50,477 bases of DNA from a virus: positions 1 to 50,477 of the IMG/VR virus record IMGVR_UViG_3300020166_000003; one strand, 5' to 3'. Each line of letters opens with the position of its first letter. Position 1 is the stretch's first letter. Below, piece by piece: positions 41,637-49,823 of this stretch. A program made the position numbers and the translations under genes. A model generated the notes under the pieces. It searched no databases. It was not told where the DNA came from and saw only the letters and a program-made list of their open reading frames with translations.

Positions 41637-41863
41637 ATTACAAAAACATTCCAGGACAAATAATACAGATTGATTCTGACGAGCAATTTCAGCTGTTCCC
41701 CTTGCCGCTATCAAGACGCGACCAGCTTGCGGGTATGGCTATGCAAGGATTGCTGGCTGGAAATTTTTATAGTAAAGACCCAGAATTAGTAGCCGAAGTA
41801 GCCTGTGACCGCGCAGACGCACTAATTGCAGAGCTAGACAAAGACCACAAAGTCGCTATGTGA
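41633..41863 (+). CDS. Small conserved phage protein, 76 aa
   Basis: RRDQLAGMAMQGLLAGNFYS, then a C-terminal ADALIAELDKDHK, is a pattern often seen in short phage proteins encoded near replication genes. It is helical and acidic. No biochemical function is known to me. The ribosome site is GGAG, 7 bases before the ATG. Confidence 0.75.
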   Translation: MNYKNIPGQIIQIDSDEQFQLFPLPLSRRDQLAGMAMQGLLAGNFYSKDPELVAEVACDRADALIAELDKDHKVAM

Positions 41864-41938
41864 GCTATACAGGATGCAGAGGATGAACAACGCTGAGAAG
41901 ATAAAAGAATGTTAAGTAATATTTGTGTTGAAATACAC

Positions 41939-41967
41939 TTGACATCTACCGAGGGGTGTGGCATAAT
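41939..41967 (+). promoter_or_regulatory. Promoter of the replication module
   Basis: TTGACA (41939-41944), 17 bases, CATAAT (41962-41967). It stands directly before the single-strand binding, primase-helicase and polymerase genes. An upstream GTG reading of the binding-protein gene would start inside this promoter, which supports the ATG at 42013. Confidence 0.75.
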
Positions 41968-42012
41968 GCCCATCCCAAACAACAACAACCATTGGAGAAT
42001 AATAAAAATAAC

Positions 42013-42429
42013 ATGCCAATTATAGAAGGAAAAGCTTACTGGGCTAACATCACAGTACCTAATACTACCTATGAACCTTGCTACACTATCGACCTAGTAG
42101 TAGACGAAGAGAACGCCGCTAAGTTTAAAGCGGAAGGCTACAACGTCAAGGATAAAGATAATGGGCCGACGCTAACTATTAAGCGTAAAGTCCTGAAGAA
42201 GGATGGTAGTAAACGACCTGTCCCTAAACTCATGGATGCTAAGAAACAACCCTTAGATGAATCTGTAGGTAACGGATCTTATGTCCGAGTACAATATAGA
42301 CCGTGGGAAATGGGAGAGTATAAGGGTTTAGAACTTCAAGCCGTTCAAGTCATTGACCTAGTAATCTTTGGCGGCGCAGATGGCGAGGAGTTTGAAGCTA
42401 TAGATGATTACGAAGATGGAGAACTGTAA
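42013..42429 (+). CDS. Single-stranded DNA-binding protein, T7 gp2.5-like, 138 aa
   Basis: A beta-rich OB-fold protein: KAYWANITVPNTTYEPCYTI, then LMDAKKQPLDESVGNGSYVR, and LELQAVQVIDLV. The tail is strongly acidic (FEAIDDYEDGEL). Acidic tails of this kind let phage and bacterial single-strand binding proteins contact polymerase and helicase. It begins the replication operon and abuts the next gene. Confidence 0.82.
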   Translation: MPIIEGKAYWANITVPNTTYEPCYTIDLVVDEENAAKFKAEGYNVKDKDNGPTLTIKRKVLKKDGSKRPVPKLMDAKKQPLDESVGNGSYVRVQYRPWEMGEYKGLELQAVQVIDLVIFGGADGEEFEAIDDYEDGEL

Positions 42430-42627
42430 ATGATTATTAGTATATACGGCAAGGAGTACGACCTTACTGAGGCTCCTGATGAACTCAAACAGACAGTCAA
42501 TACTATTGCGATTTTAGAACGCAAGCATACTGAAGCTGTGTCTGAGCTTTCAATTCTTCAAGCGGCAGCTAAGTCTCTCAACGAGAAGATGAAGTCTGAG
42601 TTGAGCGAAGATTATCTAGTAACCTAA
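42430..42627 (+). CDS. Small coiled-coil protein, 65 aa
   Basis: The protein begins with a short strand (MIISIYGKEYDLTEAPDELK) and continues as a helix (ILERKHTEAVSELSILQAAA). It starts on the base after the preceding stop. Short coiled-coil proteins lie at this place in many T7-like replication modules. Function is unknown. Confidence 0.75.
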   Translation: MIISIYGKEYDLTEAPDELKQTVNTIAILERKHTEAVSELSILQAAAKSLNEKMKSELSEDYLVT

Positions 42628-42643
42628 AAGGGATGGCGGAACA

Positions 42644-44296
42644 ATGAATAACGAAGACAATAAATTTATAGAATATCACTTACCCTGTCCTGATGCTGAG
42701 ACATGCGGAAGTTCAGACGGTGCTTCTAAGAACGCTGACGGTTCATTGTTCTGCTTTGCCTGCAATAAGTTCTTCCCTAGTAAGGGAGGCACAGTAGTAG
42801 CATTAAAGAAAGAAGCAGTAACGAAACCAGTACTACATGACGACTTCGGTTACAGTCCTCTAACGGACAGAAGAATTAACGTAGGAACCGCAAAGAAGTA
42901 TGGGGTACTGGTAACGTCACTGTCAACAGGAGAGGTAACGCAACATGCTTACCCCTACTTGAGTAAAGATACAGGCGACACTAACTATAAGATAAGGAAT
43001 GTCAAGGCTAAAGGGTTCACTTGGGCTGGTTCGCCTAAAGGTACTACGCTCTTTGGACAGCACTTGTTTAGGGCTGGAGGTAAGTTTATAACTCTAGTCG
43101 AGGGAGAGTGTGATGCTCTAGCGGCTTACCAGTTACTAGGATCTAAGTGGGCTGTAGTTTCTATCAAGAATGGTGCGGCTGGTGCAGTTAGGGATGTTAA
43201 AGAGAACTTAGAATACCTAGAAAGTTTTGACAATGTTGTAATCAATTTTGATTCAGACGAGGCGGGACAAGCGGCGGCGCAAGCTGTAGCCCAACTGCTC
43301 ACACCTAGTAAGGCTAAGATTATGTCGATGCCTACAGGATTCAAAGATGCGAACGACATGCTCAAGGCTAACAAGATTACCGATTACGTTAGTCATTGGT
43401 GGGATGCTAAGGTTTATAGACCTGATGGTGTACTAAACGCCTCAGAAGAACTAACGAATTATTTAGAATACGAACGGAAGCCCTGTATACCTTATCCGTG
43501 GGATGGCTTGAACGCTAAGCTAGAGGGCATAAGACTTGGAGAACTGACCACCATTACAGGCGGCACAGGCTTAGGCAAGTCTACAGTAACCAGAGAGCTA
43601 ACCCATTGGCTATTGACTCAAGCTGATTCCCCTATAGGTGTCATGGCTTTAGAGGAGAACTGGCGTAGGACAGTCGATGGTCTATTGGGTATTGAAGCTA
43701 ATGTCTTGATGCACAAAGCAGAGATAAGAGAGGGCTACAGTAAGGAAGCTATAGCAGAAGTGTATGAAAGGATCATACTGCCTGACAAGCTATGGATTCA
43801 TAGCCATCACGGGGTGACAGATATTGAAAGTATCTTTAGTAAACTCCGATACCTTATTGTAGGGTGTGGCTGTAAGTACATAGTTCTTGACCACTTGCAC
43901 ATGCTAGTCTTAGCACATAAAGAAGTGGATGAAAGGTTAGGTATTGATAACATTATGGGGCGACTAAGCTCTTTGTGTGAGGAAACAAACACAAGTATAT
44001 TCTTAGTGTCGCACCTCAAGAGGGTAGAGGGCAACAGGGGACATGAAGATGGGGTGCAAACTTCGATCAGTCACCTTAGAGGTTCTCAGTCTATTGCTCA
44101 ACTCTCTCATAATGTTGTCTCGATAGAGCGCAACCAACAAGCGGAAGATCCTATCGAAGCCTCGACATCTTATCTAAGAGTTTTGAAGTCCAGAGAGACA
44201 GGTACTGTAGGCTTAGCCTGTGCCGTTATGTACGATAGCGTAACAGGAAGATTAAAAGAGACAGATATGAATGATGAATTTGCAGGAGAATTATAA
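42644..44296 (+). CDS. DNA primase-helicase, T7 gp4-like, 550 aa
   Basis: A bifunctional primase and replicative helicase. The N-terminal zinc domain has CPDAETC and CFAC. The TOPRIM part shows LVEGECDALAAY and INFDSDEAG. The helicase has Walker A TGGTGLGKSTVT, a Walker B-like KYIVLDHLHML, SIFLVSHLKR, and a C-terminal HLRGSQSIAQLSHN with the arginine finger region. The length matches T7 gp4 (566). It overlaps the polymerase start by one base (TAATG). Confidence 0.95.
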   Translation: MNNEDNKFIEYHLPCPDAETCGSSDGASKNADGSLFCFACNKFFPSKGGTVVALKKEAVTKPVLHDDFGYSPLTDRRINVGTAKKYGVLVTSLSTGEVTQHAYPYLSKDTGDTNYKIRNVKAKGFTWAGSPKGTTLFGQHLFRAGGKFITLVEGECDALAAYQLLGSKWAVVSIKNGAAGAVRDVKENLEYLESFDNVVINFDSDEAGQAAAQAVAQLLTPSKAKIMSMPTGFKDANDMLKANKITDYVSHWWDAKVYRPDGVLNASEELTNYLEYERKPCIPYPWDGLNAKLEGIRLGELTTITGGTGLGKSTVTRELTHWLLTQADSPIGVMALEENWRRTVDGLLGIEANVLMHKAEIREGYSKEAIAEVYERIILPDKLWIHSHHGVTDIESIFSKLRYLIVGCGCKYIVLDHLHMLVLAHKEVDERLGIDNIMGRLSSLCEETNTSIFLVSHLKRVEGNRGHEDGVQTSISHLRGSQSIAQLSHNVVSIERNQQAEDPIEASTSYLRVLKSRETGTVGLACAVMYDSVTGRLKETDMNDEFAGEL

Positions 44297-46095
44297 TGAG
44301 TACCTATGTATTTGACATAGAGACAGACAGCTTAGAAGCCAACGAACTTTATTGTATTGTTGCTCAGCACCTGCCTTCTAAAAAACTTTACAGCTTCCCG
44401 CCTGATAAACTTAACGAAGGGCTGGAGTTACTTAAGTCCGCCACTTGTTTAATCGGGCACAACATACTAGGCTTCGACCTCCCTAAGCTAGAGAAACTAA
44501 CAGGCATTAACTTAGACGACGAGCGATCTATAATAGATACTCTTGTGTTGTCAAGACTCTTTAAACCTACAAGGGAAGGCGGTCACAGCTTAGAGTCATG
44601 GGGCTATAGACTTAATAAGCATAAGCTAGACTTTGCAGTAGAGGATTTTGGTAAGGGCTTCACCCCTGAAATGCTAGCGTACTGCGAAGGCGACGTAGAA
44701 TTAAACACAGAAGTATACTTGCACCTAAAGGCTTATGAGGCTCAAGGGTTCTCAGAGAAAGCAATACAGTTGGAGCATGAAGTCTTTAGAATCATTAGGG
44801 GACAGATGGGACACGGCTTTCTAATGGACATGCCTATGGTAACAGGGCTTGAAGCTCAGATAGCTCAGGAGATTGTAGAGTTAGAAGACGAGGTACACAA
44901 AACCTTTGTGCCTAAGGTCACTAAAGAAAAACTCATAGCTAAGTTCACAGCCAGTGGAGAGTTGTCTAAGATGGCGCATAACGCAACGCTAGATAAAGGC
45001 ACTAGGCTTAAAGAAGATGAGTATAATAAATTAAAGGCTCTTATGGCTGACCTACCTAATCCTCTTGACCTTAGCTACATTGTAAGGCATACTTCTACTC
45101 CCTTTAATCTAGGTAGCACTAAACAAATTGGTGAGTACCTTCAAGACTTTGGTTGGGTTCCCAAAAAGTTTACACCAACAGGACAGCCCATTGTAGATGA
45201 TAAAGTATTGACAGCCGTTAGGGGCATACCCGAAGCGGCTTTGATTGCTAAGTACCTTACCCTTAAGAAGCGTTTAGCTTTTGTGTCTGGTTGGATTAAA
45301 GATGTAAACCCTGAGACTAATAGGCTTCACGGCTATGTGAATACTTTGGGTGCAGTAACGAATAGAATGACGCACAGTAGACCTAACGTGGCTCAGACCC
45401 CTAGTTCTTCTACGCTATATGGAACAGAATGTAGAGGATGCTTTACAGTACCCAAAGGTTATAAGCTGGTGGGGGCTGACGCATCAGGACTAGAACTTAG
45501 AGTACTTGCTCACTATATGGGCGACGAGGATTACGCAAATGAAATTATCAATGGGGATGTTCACCAACGCCATCAAGGAATTACAGGTATTGACAGTAGA
45601 GATAAAGTCAAGACATTCATCTATGCTTTTATCTACGGGGCAGGAGATAAAAAACTTGGATCAGTTATTGGAGGAGGCGCAAAAGAAGGGAAGAGACTTA
45701 GAGCTTCTATTCTGGATGGCATCCCAGCACTTAAACAACTACAAGACAGAGTTGCAAAGGCGGCAAGAAAAGGATACTTAAACGGCTTAGATGGTCGCCG
45801 TATACTAGTACGTTCTCCTCATGCCGCACTTAACACAGCCTTTCAGAGCGCAGGAGCTATCATAATGAAGGTAGCTCTTGTGTTGTTGTCCGAGGAGATA
45901 AAGAAGCGGAGGCTTGATGCACATTTTGTGGCTAACATTCACGATGAATTTCAAATAGAAGTTAGAGAAGATCAGGCAGAGGAGGCAGGGTCTTTAGCAG
46001 TATGGGCTATTCAACAGGCAGGTGTAGTACTTAACCTAAGAGTTAAGTTGGATGGTGAATATAAAGTAGGAAACAACTGGGCGGAGACACACTAA
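44296..46095 (+). CDS. Family A DNA polymerase with 3'-5' exonuclease, 599 aa
   Basis: The replicative polymerase. Exonuclease motifs are FDIETDSL, GHNILGFDLPKL and YCEGDVELNTE. Polymerase motif A is GADASGLELRVLAHYM, motif B RDKVKTFIYAFIYGAGDKKL and motif C IHDEFQIEV. In motif B the residue at the E. coli Pol I 762 position is Tyr, as in T7 (Tyr526). In marine phages this has been tied to a fast, virulent lifestyle. Length is shorter than T7 gp5 (704). A thioredoxin-binding loop is not obvious. Confidence 0.95.
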   Translation: MSTYVFDIETDSLEANELYCIVAQHLPSKKLYSFPPDKLNEGLELLKSATCLIGHNILGFDLPKLEKLTGINLDDERSIIDTLVLSRLFKPTREGGHSLESWGYRLNKHKLDFAVEDFGKGFTPEMLAYCEGDVELNTEVYLHLKAYEAQGFSEKAIQLEHEVFRIIRGQMGHGFLMDMPMVTGLEAQIAQEIVELEDEVHKTFVPKVTKEKLIAKFTASGELSKMAHNATLDKGTRLKEDEYNKLKALMADLPNPLDLSYIVRHTSTPFNLGSTKQIGEYLQDFGWVPKKFTPTGQPIVDDKVLTAVRGIPEAALIAKYLTLKKRLAFVSGWIKDVNPETNRLHGYVNTLGAVTNRMTHSRPNVAQTPSSSTLYGTECRGCFTVPKGYKLVGADASGLELRVLAHYMGDEDYANEIINGDVHQRHQGITGIDSRDKVKTFIYAFIYGAGDKKLGSVIGGGAKEGKRLRASILDGIPALKQLQDRVAKAARKGYLNGLDGRRILVRSPHAALNTAFQSAGAIIMKVALVLLSEEIKKRRLDAHFVANIHDEFQIEVREDQAEEAGSLAVWAIQQAGVVLNLRVKLDGEYKVGNNWAETH

Positions 46096-46625
46096 TGCAA
46101 CCTAAGATACAACTAATGTCGGGCAAGGTACTGGATTTCCAAGACCCTAAGCCCGATCAGTTTACTATAGAGGACATAGCCTTAGGGCTTTCAAGGCAGC
46201 CGAGGTTTGGTGGTCACACTAAGTCTTTCTATAGCGTGGCACAGCATTGCATTACACTATCGCAAGTAGTACCTAATGGCTACAAGATGCAAGCACTAAT
46301 GCACGACGCCAGTGAAGCCTTTATGGGAGACTTACCTACCCCCCTTAAACATCTACTACCTGAGTACATGGGCATTGAAGAAGAAGTCAGTGATGCAATA
46401 CAAGAGGCTTTCGGCTTTAGCACTATGAGTCCTTTGGTCGAGGTAGCCGATGCCCGTATGTTAATTACAGAACGTAACGCTTTACTTCCTAGCCTTGATG
46501 TGTTAGACTGGGAGGAACACAAGCCTTACCCTATTAGGATTAACCCGATGCCTATGGACAAGGCGTATGGAGAGTTCCTTAAAATCTATCACCGCCTTAA
46601 GAGGGATGAGTTATGTGGTTCTTAG
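46095..46625 (+). CDS. HD-domain phosphohydrolase, YfbR-like, 176 aa
   Basis: HD-superfamily nucleotidase: SVAQHCITLS with the first His, ALMHDASEAFMGDLPTPLKH with the HD pair, and VADARMLITERNALL with the distal Asp. The same fold occurs in 5'-deoxynucleotidase YfbR and in phage dATPase DatZ. It could degrade host nucleotides or balance dNTPs. No PurZ-like synthetase is visible, so a full Z-genome system is not supported. It overlaps the polymerase gene by one base. Confidence 0.88.
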   Translation: MQPKIQLMSGKVLDFQDPKPDQFTIEDIALGLSRQPRFGGHTKSFYSVAQHCITLSQVVPNGYKMQALMHDASEAFMGDLPTPLKHLLPEYMGIEEEVSDAIQEAFGFSTMSPLVEVADARMLITERNALLPSLDVLDWEEHKPYPIRINPMPMDKAYGEFLKIYHRLKRDELCGS

Positions 46626-46783
46626 AAATTAGTATCATAGTTCTCATAGCTTTAGCGGGCTTAAACATAGTAAGAATTTTATCGTGGGAGGATATACAAG
46701 CAGACGACTATGTTTACATACTGTGTCACCTTGTAATCATCTTAATTTTATGTAGCAGTATTTATCTAGGAGTATTTGAATGA
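46613..46783 (+). CDS. Small two-helix membrane protein, 56 aa
   Basis: The frame overlaps the HD gene by 13 bp. It encodes two hydrophobic helices, MWFLEISIIVLIALAGLNIV and then YILCHLVIILILCSSIYLGV, joined by an acidic loop. A small membrane protein is clear from composition. It could act in superinfection exclusion or envelope change. The stop overlaps the next gene (ATGA). Confidence 0.6.
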   Translation: MWFLEISIIVLIALAGLNIVRILSWEDIQADDYVYILCHLVIILILCSSIYLGVFE

Positions 46784-46941
46784 GTGATTTTATTTTCAAG
46801 TTAAAAGTATGGTTAGTATTCAACAAGGGCTTTGTCTCTAGAATTTACCATACAGATTTAGACGAGCCGTTGCGGGAGAATGGAGAAGAGACAAACGCCA
46901 CTCACCGTGATAGGCTTCAAGAGATTTTAGACGCAAGTTAA
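46780..46941 (+). CDS. Small hypothetical protein, 53 aa
   Basis: The gene starts in an ATGA overlap with the membrane protein gene. The peptide has an amphipathic N-terminal part (MSDFIFKLKVWLVFNKGFVS) and a charged C-terminal part (HRDRLQEILDAS). It ends 7 bases before a tRNA-like gene. Function is unknown. Confidence 0.6.
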   Translation: MSDFIFKLKVWLVFNKGFVSRIYHTDLDEPLRENGEETNATHRDRLQEILDAS

Positions 46942-46948
46942 AACTAAT

Positions 46949-47018
46949 GAGGCCTGTTCTGGGACGACAGAGGTTTCCAAAACCTTTAAGCGGGGTTCGA
47001 TTCCCTGAGGCTTCGCCA
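46949..47018 (+). tRNA. tRNA-Trp(CCA)-like gene, 70 nt, short D arm
   Basis: The acceptor GAGGCCT pairs with AGGCTTC (one G-T). The anticodon arm GAGGT-TTCCAAA-ACCTT has CCA in the right place for Trp. The T arm CGGGG-TTCGATT-CCCTG is followed by the discriminator G and an encoded CCA. Between acceptor and anticodon stem there are only 14 bases, against about 19 normally. The D arm is therefore reduced to about 3 bp (GTT/GAC) with no connector, and the variable loop is 4 bases. It may be a minimal functional tRNA or a degenerating one. Confidence 0.65.
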
Positions 47019-47036
47019 AATAAGAAGGAGAGCACA

Positions 47037-47255
47037 ATGGAAGCAACATTTAAATCACCAATTAAACCAGATAAATTTTGGATGGTGTGGCGTTACGGAA
47101 CAAACGCGCCTACCTTTGTACATCATAGTGAAAGCTCGGCTGTATATGAAGCCGAGAGGTTAGCACAAAAGCACCCAGACGATGTTTTTTATGTCATGGA
47201 GAGTGTTAAGGAGATTAAAGCCTCCCGATCCCCTGTAGTCATTATAGACCTTTAA
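47037..47255 (+). CDS. Small hypothetical protein, 72 aa
   Basis: The ATG at 47037 is preceded by AAGGAG 6 bases away. A longer upstream reading would run through the tRNA-like gene and is rejected. The protein (MEATFKSPIKPDKFWMVWRY) has a middle helix with EAERLAQKHPDDVFYVMESV and a hydrophobic end. It resembles short phage proteins with a W-V-x-P...A...A fold. No function is known. Confidence 0.7.
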   Translation: MEATFKSPIKPDKFWMVWRYGTNAPTFVHHSESSAVYEAERLAQKHPDDVFYVMESVKEIKASRSPVVIIDL

Positions 47256-47292
47256 ACCTAAACATACTAATAATAAGAAGGAGAAGATCCCA

Positions 47293-47373
47293 ATGTTTGA
47301 TAACCCACTAGTCGCCTTTGTTTTTATTGTAGTACTACTCGGCGTGACGGCTTACTACGGAGACAGATCATGA
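47293..47373 (+). CDS. Membrane microprotein, 26 aa
   Basis: The peptide MFDNPLVAFVFIVVLLGVTA, followed by YYGDRS, is a single hydrophobic helix. A good AAGGAG lies upstream at 47276-47282 and the stop overlaps the next gene (ATGA). Both support real translation despite the size. It may modify a host membrane complex. Confidence 0.55.
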   Translation: MFDNPLVAFVFIVVLLGVTAYYGDRS

Positions 47374-47849
47374 CAGATGTTTGCATAACCTGTGACGTTC
47401 CCCTAATCTCAGGAGAGAACTGGTATCCTAGCTTTGTAGCTAAGAACCACCGTAAGTGTAAGACTTGTTACGACGAGCGTAGACTTATAAACAAAATCAA
47501 AAGAGATGGTATGGAAGAAAGGTTTGTAGCTCAGTTACTTAAACTTCAGACCGCCTCTCAGTTTAACAAGGTGAAAGGAGGTCACATATATATTATCTCC
47601 AATCCCGCTTGGGATTCTTGGTACAAGGTAGGTAGCTCTATCGACGCTAAGAACCGCAGAAATTCTTATCATACTGCTAGCCCTTTTAGAGATTACAAAC
47701 TTAACTATAAGGTTTGGTTCGACGACAGACGAGCAGTAGAGTGTAAGATACATATAGATTTAGAGTCTAAGGGACTGCCCCGACAAGGGGAATGGTTCCA
47801 GACTAACGACATAACTAAAATTAAAGAGGCGATACATGAGTACAAATAA
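47370..47849 (+). CDS. GIY-YIG nuclease, T5orf172/MUG113-type, 159 aa
   Basis: The N-terminus has a zinc-finger-like pair, CITC and CKTC. The catalytic domain begins with GHIYIISNPAWDSWYKVGSS and contains KNRRNSYHTASPF and RAVECKIHIDL, matching the T5orf172 branch of GIY-YIG nucleases. It may be a free-standing homing endonuclease or a host-DNA nuclease. It overlaps the exonuclease gene by 14 bp. Confidence 0.8.
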   Translation: MTDVCITCDVPLISGENWYPSFVAKNHRKCKTCYDERRLINKIKRDGMEERFVAQLLKLQTASQFNKVKGGHIYIISNPAWDSWYKVGSSIDAKNRRNSYHTASPFRDYKLNYKVWFDDRRAVECKIHIDLESKGLPRQGEWFQTNDITKIKEAIHEYK

Positions 47850-48678
47850 AACATTGGACACCCTAGTCCCTGACATCTATGATAAGCTGGCAGTACTTAA
47901 CACCAAAGATAAGCTGGAGATTTCTGACGAGGAGTTAGACTTCACTGCGGCTAACATGAGGGAGGCTATAGATCATTGGTGTACCCCACAGAACCACGAC
48001 ACCTTTACGTTGCGTATGTCTAACATAGGACAGCCCACTAGAAGGCTTTGGATGGACTCTAGGGACAAGCACAGCGAAGATCATTCTCCTGCTACCCAAC
48101 TTAAATTCTTGTATGGACACCTACTAGAGCAAGTTGTTTTAATGCTATGTCGAGTAGCGGGACATGAAGTTACCGATACACAAAAGGAAGTAGAGATTGA
48201 TGGCATCAAAGGACACATGGATTCCAAGATTGATGGGGAAGTTGTGGATGTCAAGACAGCTAGTAGCTTTGCGTTCCTTAAGTTTGTAAGGGGAACACTA
48301 GCAGAGAACGATCCTTATGGCTACATGGGTCAGTTGGCAGGGTATGAGGCGGCAGAGAATACAAGTGCTGGAGGCTTTCTTGTTTTGAATAAGGAGTCAG
48401 GGCAGTTGTGTCTTAACCGACCTGATGATTTAGACAAGCCTGACATTAGGGCTAGGATTGCTGAGGTTAAAGCTGCGATAGAGCTTGACACCCCTCCTGA
48501 GATATGTTATGATCCAGTACCTCATGGGGCTAAGGGTAACATGAAACTTGCAAGTGGATGTACTTGGTGTCCTCATAAACATAAATGCTTTGACGACCTT
48601 CGTACCTTTAGATATTCTAAAGGGCCTGTGTACTTTACTAAGGTTGTAGTAGAGCCTAACGTAGAAGAGATGCTATAA
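47836..48678 (+). CDS. RecB/Cas4-like PD-(D/E)xK exonuclease, 280 aa
   Basis: The nuclease core is visible: YGHLLEQVVLML, then IKGHMDSKIDGEVVDVKTAS with the Asp and DVK triad, and GYMGQLAGYEAAE as the QxxxY motif. The C-terminal SGCTWCPHKHKCF recalls the Cys cluster of Cas4/AddB-type nucleases. It probably acts in phage recombination or in degrading host DNA, like the T7 gp6 exonuclease in function. Confidence 0.87.
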   Translation: MSTNKTLDTLVPDIYDKLAVLNTKDKLEISDEELDFTAANMREAIDHWCTPQNHDTFTLRMSNIGQPTRRLWMDSRDKHSEDHSPATQLKFLYGHLLEQVVLMLCRVAGHEVTDTQKEVEIDGIKGHMDSKIDGEVVDVKTASSFAFLKFVRGTLAENDPYGYMGQLAGYEAAENTSAGGFLVLNKESGQLCLNRPDDLDKPDIRARIAEVKAAIELDTPPEICYDPVPHGAKGNMKLASGCTWCPHKHKCFDDLRTFRYSKGPVYFTKVVVEPNVEEML

Positions 48679-48977
48679 TGGAAAGGAAAAGAATAAACGA
48701 AAAGACTATGAAGGTTATTAGCTTTCATGCTAAGGGGCTTTTGAGGGACTGGTTGTATACCCTAGTCGCTGACGCTGAGGAAATACCTTTGAAGAAAGTG
48801 AAGTCTTACTTATCCCCCGACCAACATTACTTTGTAGGGGGCAAGATAATACTCAGTGGTTACTCTTACAAGTGGACAACCAAAGGCTTGAAGAAACTGT
48901 ATCGTGAACAGCCCACTAAGCCTATAAGGGAATGGAGGTTTGAGGACATTGAGCGAATCCACAGAGCAACAAACTAA
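48678..48977 (+). CDS. Small basic protein, 99 aa
   Basis: A basic protein with helices at both ends (MERKRINEKTMKVISFHAKG, then IREWRFEDIERIHRATN) and a probable beta hairpin between them (YFVGGKIILSGYSYKWT). It overlaps the exonuclease stop by one base. Nucleic-acid binding is possible from charge. No family is recognised. Confidence 0.7.
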   Translation: MERKRINEKTMKVISFHAKGLLRDWLYTLVADAEEIPLKKVKSYLSPDQHYFVGGKIILSGYSYKWTTKGLKKLYREQPTKPIREWRFEDIERIHRATN

Positions 48978-49119
48978 AAACCTAACACTGTATGTGATTC
49001 AGTTAGCTTATATACTTAAAAGCGGCACGCCACTATCTGAGTTAGACGACCATGTACTAGAAGAGTTTATGGAAATGTTATCCCATGAATTGAATAGTAG
49101 AAACAGAACGCTACACTAA
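48949..49119 (+). CDS. Small helical protein, 56 aa, TTG start
   Basis: An open frame in the gap before the resolvase gene starts with TTG at 48949, after GGAGG. It encodes a helical acidic peptide: TKNLTLYVIQLAYILKSGTP, then DDHVLEEFMEMLSHELNSRN. The sequence looks protein-like, but the start codon is uncertain. It overlaps the preceding gene by 29 bp. Confidence 0.5.
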   Translation: MSESTEQQTKNLTLYVIQLAYILKSGTPLSELDDHVLEEFMEMLSHELNSRNRTLH

Positions 49120-49132
49120 CCAAAGGAGCATC

Positions 49133-49603
49133 ATGCCTAAAATAAAAAGAGGCGTAAGGAAAGCAAGAGTTAAACGCCCGAAGGAAAAAGACGTACCCAA
49201 GAACTATGACAGCCTGTTTGAACACGAACTTCATACAGGAATCTTAAAGGATTGGGACTTTCATTCTGAAGTAGTTGAGTATTCAGTAGACCATAAGTAC
49301 CACGCAGATTTTGTACGGAAGATAAACGGTGTTCAAATCCTACTAGAGGCTAAGGGTAGGTTTTGGGATTACGCTGAGTACAACAAATACATTTGGATTA
49401 AAAAGAATTTGCCCGAAGGTACTGAGCTAGTCTTCTTGTTTGCTAACCCCTCTGCCGCAATGCCAGCCGCAGTAAGGCGTAAGGATGGTACTAAAAGATC
49501 ACATGCAGAATGGGCAACAGCTAACGGTTTCAGGTGGTTTAGTAGGGAGAGTATGCCTGAGTCTTGGGTAGACGCTTCGTGCTTAGACGGAGGAGAATTA
49601 TAA
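49133..49603 (+). CDS. Endonuclease I (Holliday-junction resolvase), T7 gp3-like, 156 aa
   Basis: The catalytic motifs of T7 endonuclease I are present: EVVEYSVDHKYHADF with the metal-binding Asp, and ILLEAKGRFW with Glu and Lys. The C-terminal ANGFRWFSRESMPESW matches the end of the family. The length is near T7 gp3 (149). The first 25 residues are very basic. It resolves branched DNA before packaging and may cut host DNA. Confidence 0.9.
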   Translation: MPKIKRGVRKARVKRPKEKDVPKNYDSLFEHELHTGILKDWDFHSEVVEYSVDHKYHADFVRKINGVQILLEAKGRFWDYAEYNKYIWIKKNLPEGTELVFLFANPSAAMPAAVRRKDGTKRSHAEWATANGFRWFSRESMPESWVDASCLDGGEL

Positions 49604-49604
49604 A

Positions 49605-49823
49605 ATGAAATGTACGCCAAAGTATTTAGAGTCTTTAGGCTACACACTGTCTGAGGTTGCTGTGCCTAAAATCACTGGATTTTATTATACCTTTGCAGAT
49701 TCAGGGCTTATCCTTTACTACTACAACGAAGAGACTAAAGAACTTAAGTCCACTGACGAGAGGCTGATGGATTTTCATAACTACGGGCCAGCTAATTTTT
49801 TAAAGCTGGCGAGGAAAAACTAA
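49605..49823 (+). CDS. Small hypothetical protein, 72 aa
   Basis: The protein (MKCTPKYLESLGYTLSEVAV) has a likely beta-hairpin centre (TFADSGLILYYYNEETKELK). It shares the order LGxxxSEV...Y...F-ADSG/TG with the next gene, so the two may be distant duplicates. Function is unknown. Confidence 0.65.
   Translation: MKCTPKYLESLGYTLSEVAVPKITGFYYTFADSGLILYYYNEETKELKSTDERLMDFHNYGPANFLKLARKN

Noticed and set aside
41956-42012. Upstream GTG start of the single-strand binding protein
   Set aside because: It overlaps the -10 region of a good promoter, and the added residues (Asn/Gln-rich) do not resemble the protein family.
40751-46625. Z-genome (diaminopurine) biosynthesis
   Set aside because: A DUF5664-type protein and an HD phosphohydrolase are present, but no PurZ-like adenylosuccinate synthetase is seen.
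46947-47036. Upstream start of the 72-aa gene after the tRNA
   Set aside because: The extended frame passes through the tRNA-like gene, while a strong ribosome site precedes the ATG at 47037.
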